A stretch of DNA of 62,381 nt from Caballeronia peredens (GTDB taxonomy: Bacteria > Pseudomonadota > Gammaproteobacteria > Burkholderiales > Burkholderiaceae), in contig FCOH02000032.1 in assembly GCA_001544595.2 (NCBI GenBank), forward strand, positions 1 to 62,381, written 5' to 3'. Every line of letters begins with the position of its first letter. Position 1 is the stretch's first letter. This document shows, one piece after another, positions 1 through 9,008 of this stretch. The notes beneath the pieces were generated by a model. It saw nothing but the letters and a program-made list of their open reading frames with translations. It did no database searches and had not been told where the DNA came from. Position numbers and translations under genes: made by a program.

Positions 1-639
1 CTGGAGATGCCTGCCGCCATTGCACAACTGAAGGCCGCGCTGCAGCGGGTGACCGAACTGGCGACGGCGACCACTCAGGCCAAGGGCGATCCGGCGGACA
101 AGGCCACGCAGACGGCACTCATGGAAGGGTTGAATCAGCTCCGTGACGCGGGGCTCCTGGCCAGCGCCCCGGGTGGCATGGCGTTCACGACGCCGAAATC
201 GGTTCAACACTCGGCGGGCGAGAACGTGATCGTCACCGCGGGCCGGGACATGGACGTGAGCATCACGCAGCGGCTGCGCATGGTGGCGGGTGAACTGATC
301 TCGCTGTGCGCGCACAGGCTTGGCATCAAGATCTTCTCGAAAGGCAAGATCGAGGTGCAGGCGCAGGACGCGCCCATGGATCTGTTCGCCGACCAGCAAT
401 TGCACGTGTCCAGCGCGAACGCGGATGTGCTCGTCAATGGCAAGACCAAGGCGGTGCTCGCCAGCGGCGGCGCCGCGATCCGAATCGAGAACGGCAGCGT
501 CGAGGTGATCTGTCCGGGGGACTTCAGGATCAAGGCGGGGTCGTTCACGTTCGAGGGGCCGCAGAGTTTGAATCCGGTTGTGCCGAACTTGCCCAAGAGC
601 ACTCTCAAAGTTGCAGAACAATATATCCAGTCGCGCTAA
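1..639 (+). CDS. VgrG C-terminal part (T6SS spike), 5' truncated by window edge
   Basis: The reading frame is open from the first base, so this is the 3' end (212 residues) of a longer gene. The visible part contains the alternating beta-strand pattern of the DUF2345 region that extends the VgrG needle: GENVIVTAGRDMDVS, then GKIEVQAQ and RIENGSVEVICPGDFRIKAG. VgrG trimers form the tip of the type VI secretion spike and carry effectors. The stop codon lies 3 bases before the next start, and that next gene encodes a peptidoglycan hydrolase, so this VgrG is probably its carrier. The gp27/gp5 domains must lie to the left of the window. I am confident of the family but cannot judge the full gene. 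Confidence 0.88.
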   Translation: MEMPAAIAQLKAALQRVTELATATTQAKGDPADKATQTALMEGLNQLRDAGLLASAPGGMAFTTPKSVQHSAGENVIVTAGRDMDVSITQRLRMVAGELISLCAHRLGIKIFSKGKIEVQAQDAPMDLFADQQLHVSSANADVLVNGKTKAVLASGGAAIRIENGSVEVICPGDFRIKAGSFTFEGPQSLNPVVPNLPKSTLKVAEQYIQSR

Positions 640-642
640 ATC

Positions 643-2988
643 ATGATCATCAGCCCCCCGTTTCTTCCGGCTGAAGGCCTCAACCTGCCCGCCGAGAAGT
701 GGAAGACCGATCCGATGATGGATGTGGTCGACACCTTCGAGTTGCCGCATAGCGGTGTGTTTCCCATCGCCTTCGATCGGCGCTGGCATTGCGGCACGCA
801 TCTGGTGCCTTTCGGCGGCGCGGGCCAGCTTGAACCGGTGCGGGCAATCGCGGACGCGGAAGTCATCGCCTACCGCGTGGCTAAGAACGCAATCTCGGAT
901 GGACAGAAGAATGCCGACGGCACTCCTTCGCTGAATAGCAACACCGGCTTTGTGCTGCTCAAGCATGTGACTGATGCCGGCGAAGGTCGCACGATCACGT
1001 TCTATTCGCTGTATATGCATCTGCTCGACCTCGTGAACACAAACGCGCTCGTGCCTCAACCGAACAGCCCCGCCGCGGATAGTTCGCCTAATTCGCTGCC
1101 AGTGTGGCTGCTCAGAGAAACGAATGGCGTGCAGTCGGGCGCCGGCAAGAAGGTGTACCGAAAGGATCGGTTGGGTTTTGTCGGCAAGAACCACGGTGAA
1201 GCGCATCTGCACTTCGAGATCTTCATGACCGAGGCGGACTTCACCGCGTATTTCGAGCAGGACGGGCATAAGGTCGCGTTGGGTGAGACGCAGCCGAAAA
1301 CGCCAGCCTCGAAGGACTACTGGGGATCCACCTATTTCGTGATTCCGAAAGGCTCGACGTTTGTGAGCGTGCCAGCGGGTTTGGGTAACGCGAAAACGAA
1401 GGGACGTTCGTCCAAGCCGCTTTTTCCCGTTTTGGATGACGGGGCGCTAGATGCCAACAGTACTTTGTATGTGGAAGCCTTTTTCAGCCGCGGCGAACGC
1501 TTTATGCGCGCGTGGATCGATAAAGGCGACGGAAAACTGGTCTCTCTGACATCTGTTCCGGTGCAAGACAAATTCGACGAATACGAATACAACTTGTACG
1601 AGCGCGCGACCACGCTGTACGAAACGTGCCCGAGCGACGGGTATGAATTGTTGCGCTTCGGACGCATCCTGAGCACGGATACGCCAACGTTGTCTGCCGA
1701 TCAACGAGCGACGTGGATGGCGATCCCGTTTGCAAACGGCAAGGTCGGTTATATCGACGTCAACTCAAGCGGGATTCAGAAAATCTCGGATGCGAATTTC
1801 CCGTTTTTCATGAGCTGGCAGAAGATCGAGGACGGCAATACGCCATTCGATCAGAACGGGCTGTGCGGGTACGACGCACTGTGCAGAATCGCAGGCGTGA
1901 CTGATACACAAGCTTCTTCCCAAAGCACAGTGCCCGCTGAATTCAGTCACGATCGGCAACTCGCCGCTTACGTGCAAGCTAACGCTGAAGTGCGAACCAG
2001 GCTAAAGGGTTTCATCTGTCACGCCAGAAGCGAGTGGGATGCGAGTAACAACGAGAAGCGATATGCCGCGCTGGATGAACCGCAGGGCTTCTTCGGCCAG
2101 CGCAAGGAAGCCGACCCGCACGGTTACGAGAATTTCATCAAATTCGTGAGGCAGTCTCAGTTTATGGAGCAGACGTCGTTGGGCGGAGGGAAGAAATTCT
2201 GGTTCTTTCATCCGATGGCTTTTATCCGGCATTTTAGGAAGTGTGGGTGGTTGAGTGAGACAGAATTAAGCAGAAGCCTCCCAATGGCTAAATTGTCCGA
2301 CGTGCAGCGGTTTAACGGCGCAATAAACAGCACCATAAGAAAATATCTTGGATGGAACTTCTCACGTGCCAGCCATCTTCTTGGGCAGATGGCGCATGAA
2401 ACCGCTAATTTGATGGGGCCTATGGTAGAAGGTGGAAACAGCAGTCAAAGCCGGCACTATGAGGCCGATGACGCCTATTTCGACGGCCCCGATACCTACA
2501 GCTATTTCAAAAGAGCTGAAGGATACGAGAAACTGAAAAACAGCCTGGGTAATGAATACGATTCAGGGGATGGCGTAAAATTTAGAGGAAGAGGTGCCCT
2601 CCAAATTACAGGGCGTGATTTATATTCTCAATATTGGACTTTTAGAGGCTGGATAAAACAAGCAGATTTTGACGGTGCCTGGTGGAACAAGCCGGGTTGG
2701 TGGAATACACCCCGCAATCCTTCCATAAGACCCGCGATGATAGCTGACCCGCAAAAACTGTCGAGTCGGCAAGCTGGCAACGAATACAATCCTATCGATG
2801 TTGGTGGGTGGTATTGGGTGTTGAAAAAAATAAATTTTGCTTGCGACGATGGATTTCCGAACTTGGCATTTGAGATCAATTCGGTTCGTGCCTCGAAAAT
2901 CATCAATCTTTATGATCAGCCGACGTTTTCCGCACGGAAGCAGCGCTCGGTTGATGCGCGGAGGGTTCTATGCGACGTAACCTTTTAA
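643..2988 (+). CDS. T6SS effector: M23-like peptidase fused to GH19-like muramidase/chitinase domain
   Basis: This 781-residue protein has no signal peptide, as expected for T6SS cargo. Residues about 45-200 look like an M23/LytM metallopeptidase: YSLYMHLLDL (H126), then HLHFEIF, whose H188 and H190 form the HxH zinc motif. Residues about 560-740 look like a GH19/lysozyme-like domain: MAHETANL with candidate catalytic E586, and FRGRGALQITG at 647-657. The protein would cut both peptide and glycan parts of peptidoglycan in the target periplasm. It starts 3 bases after vgrG and its 3' end overlaps the candidate immunity gene by 19 bases. A paralogue lies on the other strand at the right edge. 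The last ~45 residues depart from the paralogue's canonical NGGYNG end, so GH19 activity is uncertain. Confidence 0.8.
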   Translation: MIISPPFLPAEGLNLPAEKWKTDPMMDVVDTFELPHSGVFPIAFDRRWHCGTHLVPFGGAGQLEPVRAIADAEVIAYRVAKNAISDGQKNADGTPSLNSNTGFVLLKHVTDAGEGRTITFYSLYMHLLDLVNTNALVPQPNSPAADSSPNSLPVWLLRETNGVQSGAGKKVYRKDRLGFVGKNHGEAHLHFEIFMTEADFTAYFEQDGHKVALGETQPKTPASKDYWGSTYFVIPKGSTFVSVPAGLGNAKTKGRSSKPLFPVLDDGALDANSTLYVEAFFSRGERFMRAWIDKGDGKLVSLTSVPVQDKFDEYEYNLYERATTLYETCPSDGYELLRFGRILSTDTPTLSADQRATWMAIPFANGKVGYIDVNSSGIQKISDANFPFFMSWQKIEDGNTPFDQNGLCGYDALCRIAGVTDTQASSQSTVPAEFSHDRQLAAYVQANAEVRTRLKGFICHARSEWDASNNEKRYAALDEPQGFFGQRKEADPHGYENFIKFVRQSQFMEQTSLGGGKKFWFFHPMAFIRHFRKCGWLSETELSRSLPMAKLSDVQRFNGAINSTIRKYLGWNFSRASHLLGQMAHETANLMGPMVEGGNSSQSRHYEADDAYFDGPDTYSYFKRAEGYEKLKNSLGNEYDSGDGVKFRGRGALQITGRDLYSQYWTFRGWIKQADFDGAWWNKPGWWNTPRNPSIRPAMIADPQKLSSRQAGNEYNPIDVGGWYWVLKKINFACDDGFPNLAFEINSVRASKIINLYDQPTFSARKQRSVDARRVLCDVTF

Positions 2989-3626
2989 CGATCCTTCTCA
3001 TTGTCCTTCCATGGATGCCCTTGCATGCTCACACCCTGTGTGAAGGCGGCCAGCATGCGAATCTACAACTGCCAAAAATCAAAAATGGTCGCGTTTTGGC
3101 TATAGCATGTCCTGCTGAAGGAGACAGTGGAACGATAACTTTGAACGTGCTGGCGGGCGGTAAAAAGCTCACGTCCGCGAAAACTGCCTTCAAGGCCTCC
3201 GCATATGAATTGCTACTCGATAATTCTATCGATTTTGACAATGGTGTAAGCCAAGGCCTTGGTGTGAGTACGGGCGAAGGGCGTGATGCGAACGGCATGC
3301 ACTACTGGATAATCTCGGCAGACGGGCGATCTATGATTGACCTCGGCGATGCTCCGCTATTGGTCAAAGATAAATTCATGAAGGGCTATTTTTCAACCCT
3401 GGTTTCCAGCAGCGGCGAATATCAGGCTTTCAGATATTTTTATGTATTGTCAGACAACAGACTGAGCTTACAGCGTGCGATCGGCTACAAATGGAATGAC
3501 GATTCCAGCGGGACGGCCGTCTCAATGGAAGTGCTAGCAGACCAAAATTTTATATCTCTACGTCAAAAAACGCTGCCTGCTGCCAAGATTGACCAATGCC
3601 AAAAGGGCGAGATTGATTGTTGGTAA
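2970..3626 (+). CDS. Secreted candidate immunity protein (XAC2610-like pattern)
   Basis: This 218-residue protein has an N-terminal signal peptide (MRRNLLTILLIVLPWMPLHA, cleavage probably after HAHA/HT). The mature part is beta-rich, with SIDFDNGVSQGLGVSTGEG, then HYWIISADGRSMIDLGDAPLL and SSSGEYQAFRYFYVLSDNRLSLQR. That order (acidic DFD/DG loop, aromatic strand, 'geyq' strand) is what I recall for XAC2610, the Xanthomonas periplasmic inhibitor of a secreted GH19 lysozyme. No alignment was run. The gene starts inside the effector's last codons, a typical effector-immunity arrangement. A periplasmic location fits protection from a cell-wall hydrolase delivered by sister cells. Two cysteines near the C terminus (QCQKGEIDCW) may form a disulphide. 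Confidence 0.6.
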   Translation: MRRNLLTILLIVLPWMPLHAHTLCEGGQHANLQLPKIKNGRVLAIACPAEGDSGTITLNVLAGGKKLTSAKTAFKASAYELLLDNSIDFDNGVSQGLGVSTGEGRDANGMHYWIISADGRSMIDLGDAPLLVKDKFMKGYFSTLVSSSGEYQAFRYFYVLSDNRLSLQRAIGYKWNDDSSGTAVSMEVLADQNFISLRQKTLPAAKIDQCQKGEIDCW

Positions 3627-3667
3627 AGCCGGCTATTTAATTTTGAAAATCAAGAGGCCTCACTAGA

Positions 3668-3979
3668 GTGCGCTCCCCCATCCGCGAATACGACCAACTC
3701 GAACACGGCGGCGAAGTCACGAGCGGCTCGCCTTTCACGACTTTCACGACTTTCATCGGCCGCAGACCCGCTCGCGTGGGCGACAGCGCCCAATGCGACC
3801 TGCACGGCATTACGACGTTTGCTGAAGGAGACACGCGCTTTCCCGATCGCGATGGCCAGCAGTATTGGCGCCGTCCGACGAAGCGGAACAAGCGAAGCAG
3901 TTCGCGCGCTACGCATTACGCCCGGCCGGTCTGCCCGCACTCGATTGCGCAGCGGTCGCCGACGCGCGAGGCTCGATGA
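3668..3979 (+). pseudogene. PAAR-domain spike-tip gene, probably frameshifted
   Basis: A GTG start gives REYDQLEHGGEVTSGSPF, then VGDSAQCDLHG and EGDTRFPDRDGQ. This is the N-terminal PAAR motif series of T6SS tip proteins that cap VgrG. After DGQ the frame turns into a basic, non-conserved tail and stops at 3979. The +2 frame downstream keeps GC-rich third positions and reads as ordinary coding sequence (APSDEAEQAKQFARYA and on). Inserting one C near base 3857 would give DGQPVLAPSDEAEQ and join the two. I therefore read this as a PAAR protein with a C-terminal extension broken by a one-base deletion. A 9-base tandem duplication also gives a repeated TTF in FTTFTTFIGR. Alternatively it is a short intact PAAR protein. 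Confidence 0.55.
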
Positions 3980-4247
3980 TGGCCGACGACTTGCCGGATG
4001 CACGCGAAAGGCGCGCCCTGCTCATGCCTTCTTACGTCTGGCACGCACTCATCCGCCCGAAAGCTATCTCTCGCACCGCTCTCGCGCTCCAGATTCAGCA
4101 TCGGCGGCAAAAAGCCGCTGAACTACTTTCGTGGGTCTGTTTCACATCGGTGCTAAAGAATTGCCCAGAGGGCTCTGGCCGACTTCTACATTCACGCGCG
4201 CTCCCCTCGCCACAAAACAAAGCGCTTACTCAACCCCCATCACCTGA
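3850..4247 (+). pseudogene. Degraded C-terminal extension downstream of the PAAR domain
   Basis: From about 3850 to 4110 the frame that follows the PAAR domain by one base has coding-like codon use (DDLPDARERRALLMPSYVWHA). It then runs on without a stop into the antisense of czcA. A different frame reads VGLFHIGAKELPRGLWP and stops at 4245-4247. The simplest reading is an old PAAR-linked toxin or extension domain that has taken at least one and perhaps two frameshifts. I do not recognise the domain. Confidence 0.3.
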
Positions 4248-7200
4248 AGCCGATTCCCCGAAGCAACCGCATCCTGATTCCACGTTTCGCGGTCGTGTTC
4301 ACGCCCTTCCGAAAAGAGACAACATGACAGACGCGATAGAGCACGGGCAAAACCAGCAAGGTGAGCGCTGTCGACGACAAAATCCCGCCGATCACAACAG
4401 TAGCGAGCGGCCGCTGGACCTCTGCCCCCGTTCCGGTCGCGATCGCCATCGGAATAAAACCCAGCGACGCGACAAGAGCAGTCATCAGAACCGGTCTCAG
4501 GCGCGTCAGTGCTCCTTCGCGTACGGCGTCATCCAGCGACGCCCCTTCTTCACGAAGGTTTCGAATGAACGAAATCATGACCAGGCCGTTGAGGACCGCC
4601 ACTCCCGATAGGGCGATGAACCCCACCGCTGCGGTAATCGAAAGCGGAATGCCCCGCAACCACAACGACACGACGCCGCCGCTCAGCGCAAACGGAATGC
4701 CGGTGAATACAAGAAGGCCGTCCTTCACGTTGTTGAACATCACAAACAGAAGCACGAAGACCATGAAGAGCGCCAACGGCACGACAAGCTTCAGACGCTC
4801 GGTGGCGCTCTGCAACTGCTCGAACTGGCCGCCCCAGGAAACCCAGTAGCCCGCCGGCACCTGCACGTTCTGTTGAATCAGCTCCCGAGCCTCCGCGACG
4901 AACGAACCGACGTCCCTGCCCCGGACATTCGCACTCACGACCACACGGCGCTTGCCGTTTTCCCGGCTGATCTGATTCGGCCCCGGACCCACCTCCACGG
5001 TAGCCAGTTCGTCGAGCGGCACGTACTGCGCCTGAAGCATCTGGCCGCGATTCGTGGACGCCTTGTTCGCCGGCAGTGCAATCGGCAGACGCTTGATGGT
5101 TTCGATGTCGGAGCGCAGTTCGTCAGGCAGACGCACGACGATGTCGAACCGCCGGTCGCCTTGAAACAGCGTGCCGGCCTTCTGTCCGCCGACCGCCGCC
5201 GCGACCGTGTCCTGAACATCCGCCACCGACACGCCGTACCGCGCCAGCTTGTCACGCTCGACTTCGATGGTGAGAACGGGCAGACCGGTCGTCTGCTCGA
5301 CCTTGACCTCCGATGCTCCGGGCACCTTCTGCAACGCAGCGGCGATTTTTTCTCCGGCATCGTTCAGAACGGTCATGTCGTCGCCGAAAATTTTCACCGC
5401 TACGTCGCTTCGAACACCGGAGATGAGTTCGTTGAAGCGCAGTTGAATCGGCTGTGAGAACTCATAGGCATTGCCCGGAACCGTGGCGAGTACCGCTTCG
5501 ATTTCCCTGATCAGGTCATCACGCGATTTCTTCGGATCGGGCCACTGGTCGACGGGCTTCAGCATCACATAGCCATCCGACAAATTCGGAGGCATCGGGT
5601 CAGCGGCGATTTCCGCCGTTCCTGTGCGCGCGAACATCCTGTCGATCTCGGGGATCTTTTCCTTCAGCGCTTTTTCGATGCTCTTCTGCATCTCCAGCGA
5701 CTGCGACAAACTCGTCCCCGGAATCCTGAGCGCCGCGACCGCCAGATCGCCCTCGTTGAGACTCGGAATGAATTCGCTTCCCAGCCGGGTAGCCAGCGCC
5801 GTCGTCATTGCGACAATCAGCGCCGCGCCGATGAGCACGCGCTTCGGCTGGCCGATGAAGCGCAGAAGCACCGGCTCGTATGCGCGACGCGCCCACCGCA
5901 TGATGCGGTTCTCTTTCTCCTCCACGTTCCTGCCGATGAACAACGCAACCGCCGCGGGGATGAACGTCACGGTCAGCAGCATCGCGGCGGCCAACGCCAT
6001 CACGACCGTGATCGCCATCGGATGGAACATCTTTCCTTCGACGCCGGTGAGCGCAAAAATGGGCAGATACACCACCATGATGATGAGCTGACCAAAGATG
6101 AGCGCGCGGCGTGCTTCCTGCGACGCGCCGATCACTTCGTCGAAGCGCTCTTCCCGCGTGAGCGGCCTTCCCGCCGTTGCCTGAGCGTGCGACAGACGCC
6201 GCACGCAATTCTCGACGATCACCACGGCCCCGTCGACGATGATGCCGAAATCGAGCGCGCCGAGGCTCATCAGGTTGGCGCTGACCTTCGCGTTGATCAT
6301 CCCGGTGAATGTCATCAACATCGAAAGGGGAATGACCAGCGCCGTAATGAGCGCCGCGCGGATATTCCCCAAAAACAGGAAGAGAATGGCGATGACGAGA
6401 ATCGCCCCTTCAAGCAGGTTCTTCTTCACCGTATTGACGGCTTTCTCGACCAGCACGGTGCGATCGTATACAGGAATCGCCCGGACACCGTTCGGCAGCG
6501 TCTTGTTGATATCGTCCATTTTCGACGCGACGGCGCGCGCGACCGAGCGGCTGTTTTCGCCCATCAGCATGAATACCGTTCCCAGGACGACCTCTTCGCC
6601 GTTCGACGTGGCGGCGCCCGTGCGGAGTTCCCGGCCGACATCGACCTGTCCGACATCGTTGATGCGAACAGGCACGCCGCCTACGTTCGTCAGAACGATG
6701 TTCGCAATATCCTGAACCGAGCCCGCCTGACCCGGAACGCGGACGAGATATTGCTCGCCTCGCTTCTCGATGTACCCGGCGCCGACATTGTCGTTGTTGC
6801 GCTCGATGGCCTTCACGATATCCGCGAGCGTCAGTCCGTAAGACATCAGCTTGGTCGGGTTCGGTGCGACCCGAAACTCCTTGACGTAACCGCCGATCGA
6901 GTTGACTTCCGTCACGCCCGTCACGTTACGCAGTTGCGGGCGAATGACCCAGTCCTGCAATTCGCGCAGGTCCACCGGCGTGTAGCGGCTGCCGTCGGGT
7001 TTGCGCGCGGAAGCGTCGGCTTCGACGGTCCAGAGATAGATTTCGCCGAGACCGCTCGACGTGGGTCCCATGGCCGGCGATACGCCTTCGGGCAGCTTTT
7101 CCCTGGCTTCCTGAATGCGCTCGTTCACGAGTTGACGGGCAAAGTAGATGTCCGTCCCGTCCTTGAAGATGACCGTGACCTGCGACAGCCCATAGCGCGA

Positions 7201-7455
7201 GATGGAGCGCGTCTGATCCAGGTTCGGCAGACCTGCCATCGCCGTCTCGACGGGATACGTAATACGCTGCTCGGCTTCGAGCGGTGAGTACCCGGGCGCC
7301 GATGTGTTGATCTGAACCTGAACATTGGTGATGTCGGGAACCGCGTCGATAGCAAGCTTCTGGTAGCTGAAGACGCCGAACGCCGCGGCAGCGACAACGG
7401 CCAGCATCACGAGCCAGCGGTGCGCAATGGCAAAACGAATGAGTCGCTCGAACAT
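4240..7455 (-). CDS. czcA: CzcA-type heavy-metal RND efflux pump
   Basis: This is a 1071-residue inner-membrane RND transporter of the heavy-metal efflux (HME) class. It would drive proton-coupled export of divalent cations (Co, Zn, Cd) through a tripartite channel. TM1 is near residues 13-30. The signature DFGIIVDGAVVIVEN falls at about 401-415, matching the two aspartates and glutamate required in Cupriavidus CzcA (D402, D408, E415). That signature fits the divalent-cation HME subclasses and differs from the Cu/Ag type. Two large periplasmic loops and a second TM block (from about 870) complete the normal RND layout. It is the last gene of czcCBA, 67 bases after czcB. The exact metal cannot be read from the sequence. 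Confidence 0.93.
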   Translation of the reverse strand: MFERLIRFAIAHRWLVMLAVVAAAAFGVFSYQKLAIDAVPDITNVQVQINTSAPGYSPLEAEQRITYPVETAMAGLPNLDQTRSISRYGLSQVTVIFKDGTDIYFARQLVNERIQEAREKLPEGVSPAMGPTSSGLGEIYLWTVEADASARKPDGSRYTPVDLRELQDWVIRPQLRNVTGVTEVNSIGGYVKEFRVAPNPTKLMSYGLTLADIVKAIERNNDNVGAGYIEKRGEQYLVRVPGQAGSVQDIANIVLTNVGGVPVRINDVGQVDVGRELRTGAATSNGEEVVLGTVFMLMGENSRSVARAVASKMDDINKTLPNGVRAIPVYDRTVLVEKAVNTVKKNLLEGAILVIAILFLFLGNIRAALITALVIPLSMLMTFTGMINAKVSANLMSLGALDFGIIVDGAVVIVENCVRRLSHAQATAGRPLTREERFDEVIGASQEARRALIFGQLIIMVVYLPIFALTGVEGKMFHPMAITVVMALAAAMLLTVTFIPAAVALFIGRNVEEKENRIMRWARRAYEPVLLRFIGQPKRVLIGAALIVAMTTALATRLGSEFIPSLNEGDLAVAALRIPGTSLSQSLEMQKSIEKALKEKIPEIDRMFARTGTAEIAADPMPPNLSDGYVMLKPVDQWPDPKKSRDDLIREIEAVLATVPGNAYEFSQPIQLRFNELISGVRSDVAVKIFGDDMTVLNDAGEKIAAALQKVPGASEVKVEQTTGLPVLTIEVERDKLARYGVSVADVQDTVAAAVGGQKAGTLFQGDRRFDIVVRLPDELRSDIETIKRLPIALPANKASTNRGQMLQAQYVPLDELATVEVGPGPNQISRENGKRRVVVSANVRGRDVGSFVAEARELIQQNVQVPAGYWVSWGGQFEQLQSATERLKLVVPLALFMVFVLLFVMFNNVKDGLLVFTGIPFALSGGVVSLWLRGIPLSITAAVGFIALSGVAVLNGLVMISFIRNLREEGASLDDAVREGALTRLRPVLMTALVASLGFIPMAIATGTGAEVQRPLATVVIGGILSSTALTLLVLPVLYRVCHVVSFRKGVNTTAKRGIRMRLLRGIGFR

Positions 7456-7522
7456 TGAATGGTCCTGTGAACTGTGCGGAGAAGGTCATACGGCCGCGCC
7501 GAAGTGATATCGGACGGAAAGC

Positions 7523-8998
7523 TCACTCTTCGGCGCTTCCTTTACCCAGCTCGGCCTTCAGCACGAAACTGTTGGAGGCGACGTATTGCTGGCCGGCTGA
7601 CAGCCCACTGACGACTTCGACGATCCGGTCGTCTTTCCTGCCGGTCCTGACCGGCTGAGCGACGAAGCCCTTCGGCGTCGCGACGAAGACAGCGGGCGAG
7701 CCGTCGATGTCTTGCAGCGCATCGCCGGACACCGCGACAGGAACGCTCTGTCGACCCGCGTTCACGAGGACGTTGACGAACATGCCGGGACGCCACGCGC
7801 CTTCGGGGTTCGGCAATACGACCCGCGCCGGCGCCGAACGTGTCTGCTCACCCAGCAGCGCTCCGACATACGAGATTTTTCCCTGCGACGACGAGTCGAA
7901 CGCCGCCGCCTTCACTGTGGCGTCCCTTCCGACGCGAACATCGTTGAGGTGTTGCGCCGGTACCGCCATTTCGGCCCAGACCGTCGACAGGTCGGACAAA
8001 GTAAAGACGTTCGTCTCAGCCGCGATGGCCTCGCCAGGCGTGATGTGCTTCTCGACGATGGTCCCGTCGAAGGGCGCCCGAAGCTCGTAACGGTTCAGGG
8101 CGCCGCCGCTCGTCGAGGCGTTCAGCGCGGCGAGTTTCTGGCGCGCGTTCTGCGCTGCGATCTCGGCCTCGCGAAGCTGAACTTGCGCTTGCAGATAATC
8201 CTGTTCCGCAGAAATGCGTTCCTGCCATAGCGTCTTTTCACGCTGATACGAAATCCGTGCCGCAGACAAGCGGCGCTCGGCGGTCAGCAACTCGCTTCGT
8301 CGGTCGGCAAGGTCCGTGCTGGCCACCACGGCCAGTACCTGCCCTTTCCTCACCTGCTCGCCCACGGATACGGCTACCCGTTCGACGATGCCTGCCACGC
8401 GCGGTACCACGTGCGCTGTCCGGTCCTCGTTGAATCGAATTTCACCGGGAACCTGAATCGTCGATGCGATCTCGGCCGGCCCAGACTTCACTACCGTGAT
8501 TCCGGCGCTCCGTATCTGCCGCTCGTCCAGCGGGATGGCGCCGTCCGCCCGGGAGAACTCGAACGTCGCCAGCTTGCCGTTTAGCGAGACGTCGATTGTC
8601 GCGTCGAAAACGTGTGGCTTCGCAATCGGCTGCTCGGAGGTCAGCTTGTTGCCGGCTGCGATGAATCTCATCGATTCGGTCGTGCCCTGAGCCCGGTTCA
8701 CGCTGGCGGTCGCGCTCACGCCGCCTTGAATGGCCTTGCCGCCAACCGACGGATAAAGAATCAGACGTGCGTCATTCGGCTTTTCGGAGAGCACGACTTC
8801 AAGCGTGAGATCGCCCGATGTGAGCACCATGCCACCGTGCCGACCCATGGGCTGAGCGGAGCCTGGCATTTGCGCACCGGATGCCGCTTTCGACGCGGCG
8901 TCGGATTGTTCGGGCGTGAGCGCCGTCACCAACACGGCAAGCGCGACGCCTACCCCAATGACAGCCGCCGTGATAGCGATCAGTTTTTTGCGCGGCAT
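7523..8998 (-). CDS. czcB: CzcB-type periplasmic adaptor (membrane fusion protein)
   Basis: This 491-residue protein links the RND pump to the outer-membrane channel. It has an N-terminal membrane anchor (residues about 5-25) and a roughly 140-residue N-terminal beta domain typical of the CzcB subgroup. The barrel-sandwich half-motif VPRVAGIVERVAVSVGEQVRKGQVLAVV follows as two blocks near 210-235. Next comes a helical hairpin rich in Arg, Glu and Gln (RRLSAARISYQREKTLWQER) and the second lipoyl half (RYELRAPFDGTIVEK). It is 10 bases after czcC and belongs to the same transcript. The N-terminal extension lacks the long His-rich tract of C. metallidurans CzcB; only GRHGG is seen, so metal specificity may differ. 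Confidence 0.9.
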   Translation of the reverse strand: MPRKKLIAITAAVIGVGVALAVLVTALTPEQSDAASKAASGAQMPGSAQPMGRHGGMVLTSGDLTLEVVLSEKPNDARLILYPSVGGKAIQGGVSATASVNRAQGTTESMRFIAAGNKLTSEQPIAKPHVFDATIDVSLNGKLATFEFSRADGAIPLDERQIRSAGITVVKSGPAEIASTIQVPGEIRFNEDRTAHVVPRVAGIVERVAVSVGEQVRKGQVLAVVASTDLADRRSELLTAERRLSAARISYQREKTLWQERISAEQDYLQAQVQLREAEIAAQNARQKLAALNASTSGGALNRYELRAPFDGTIVEKHITPGEAIAAETNVFTLSDLSTVWAEMAVPAQHLNDVRVGRDATVKAAAFDSSSQGKISYVGALLGEQTRSAPARVVLPNPEGAWRPGMFVNVLVNAGRQSVPVAVSGDALQDIDGSPAVFVATPKGFVAQPVRTGRKDDRIVEVVSGLSAGQQYVASNSFVLKAELGKGSAEE

Positions 8999-9008
8999 GG
9001 CGAGTCCT

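Noticed and set aside
6022..7287. 421-residue frame on the + strand opposite czcA, and other long antisense frames there
   Set aside because: Composition is Arg/His/Asp-rich shadow of a GC-rich gene; czcA has full family motifs in the other strand.
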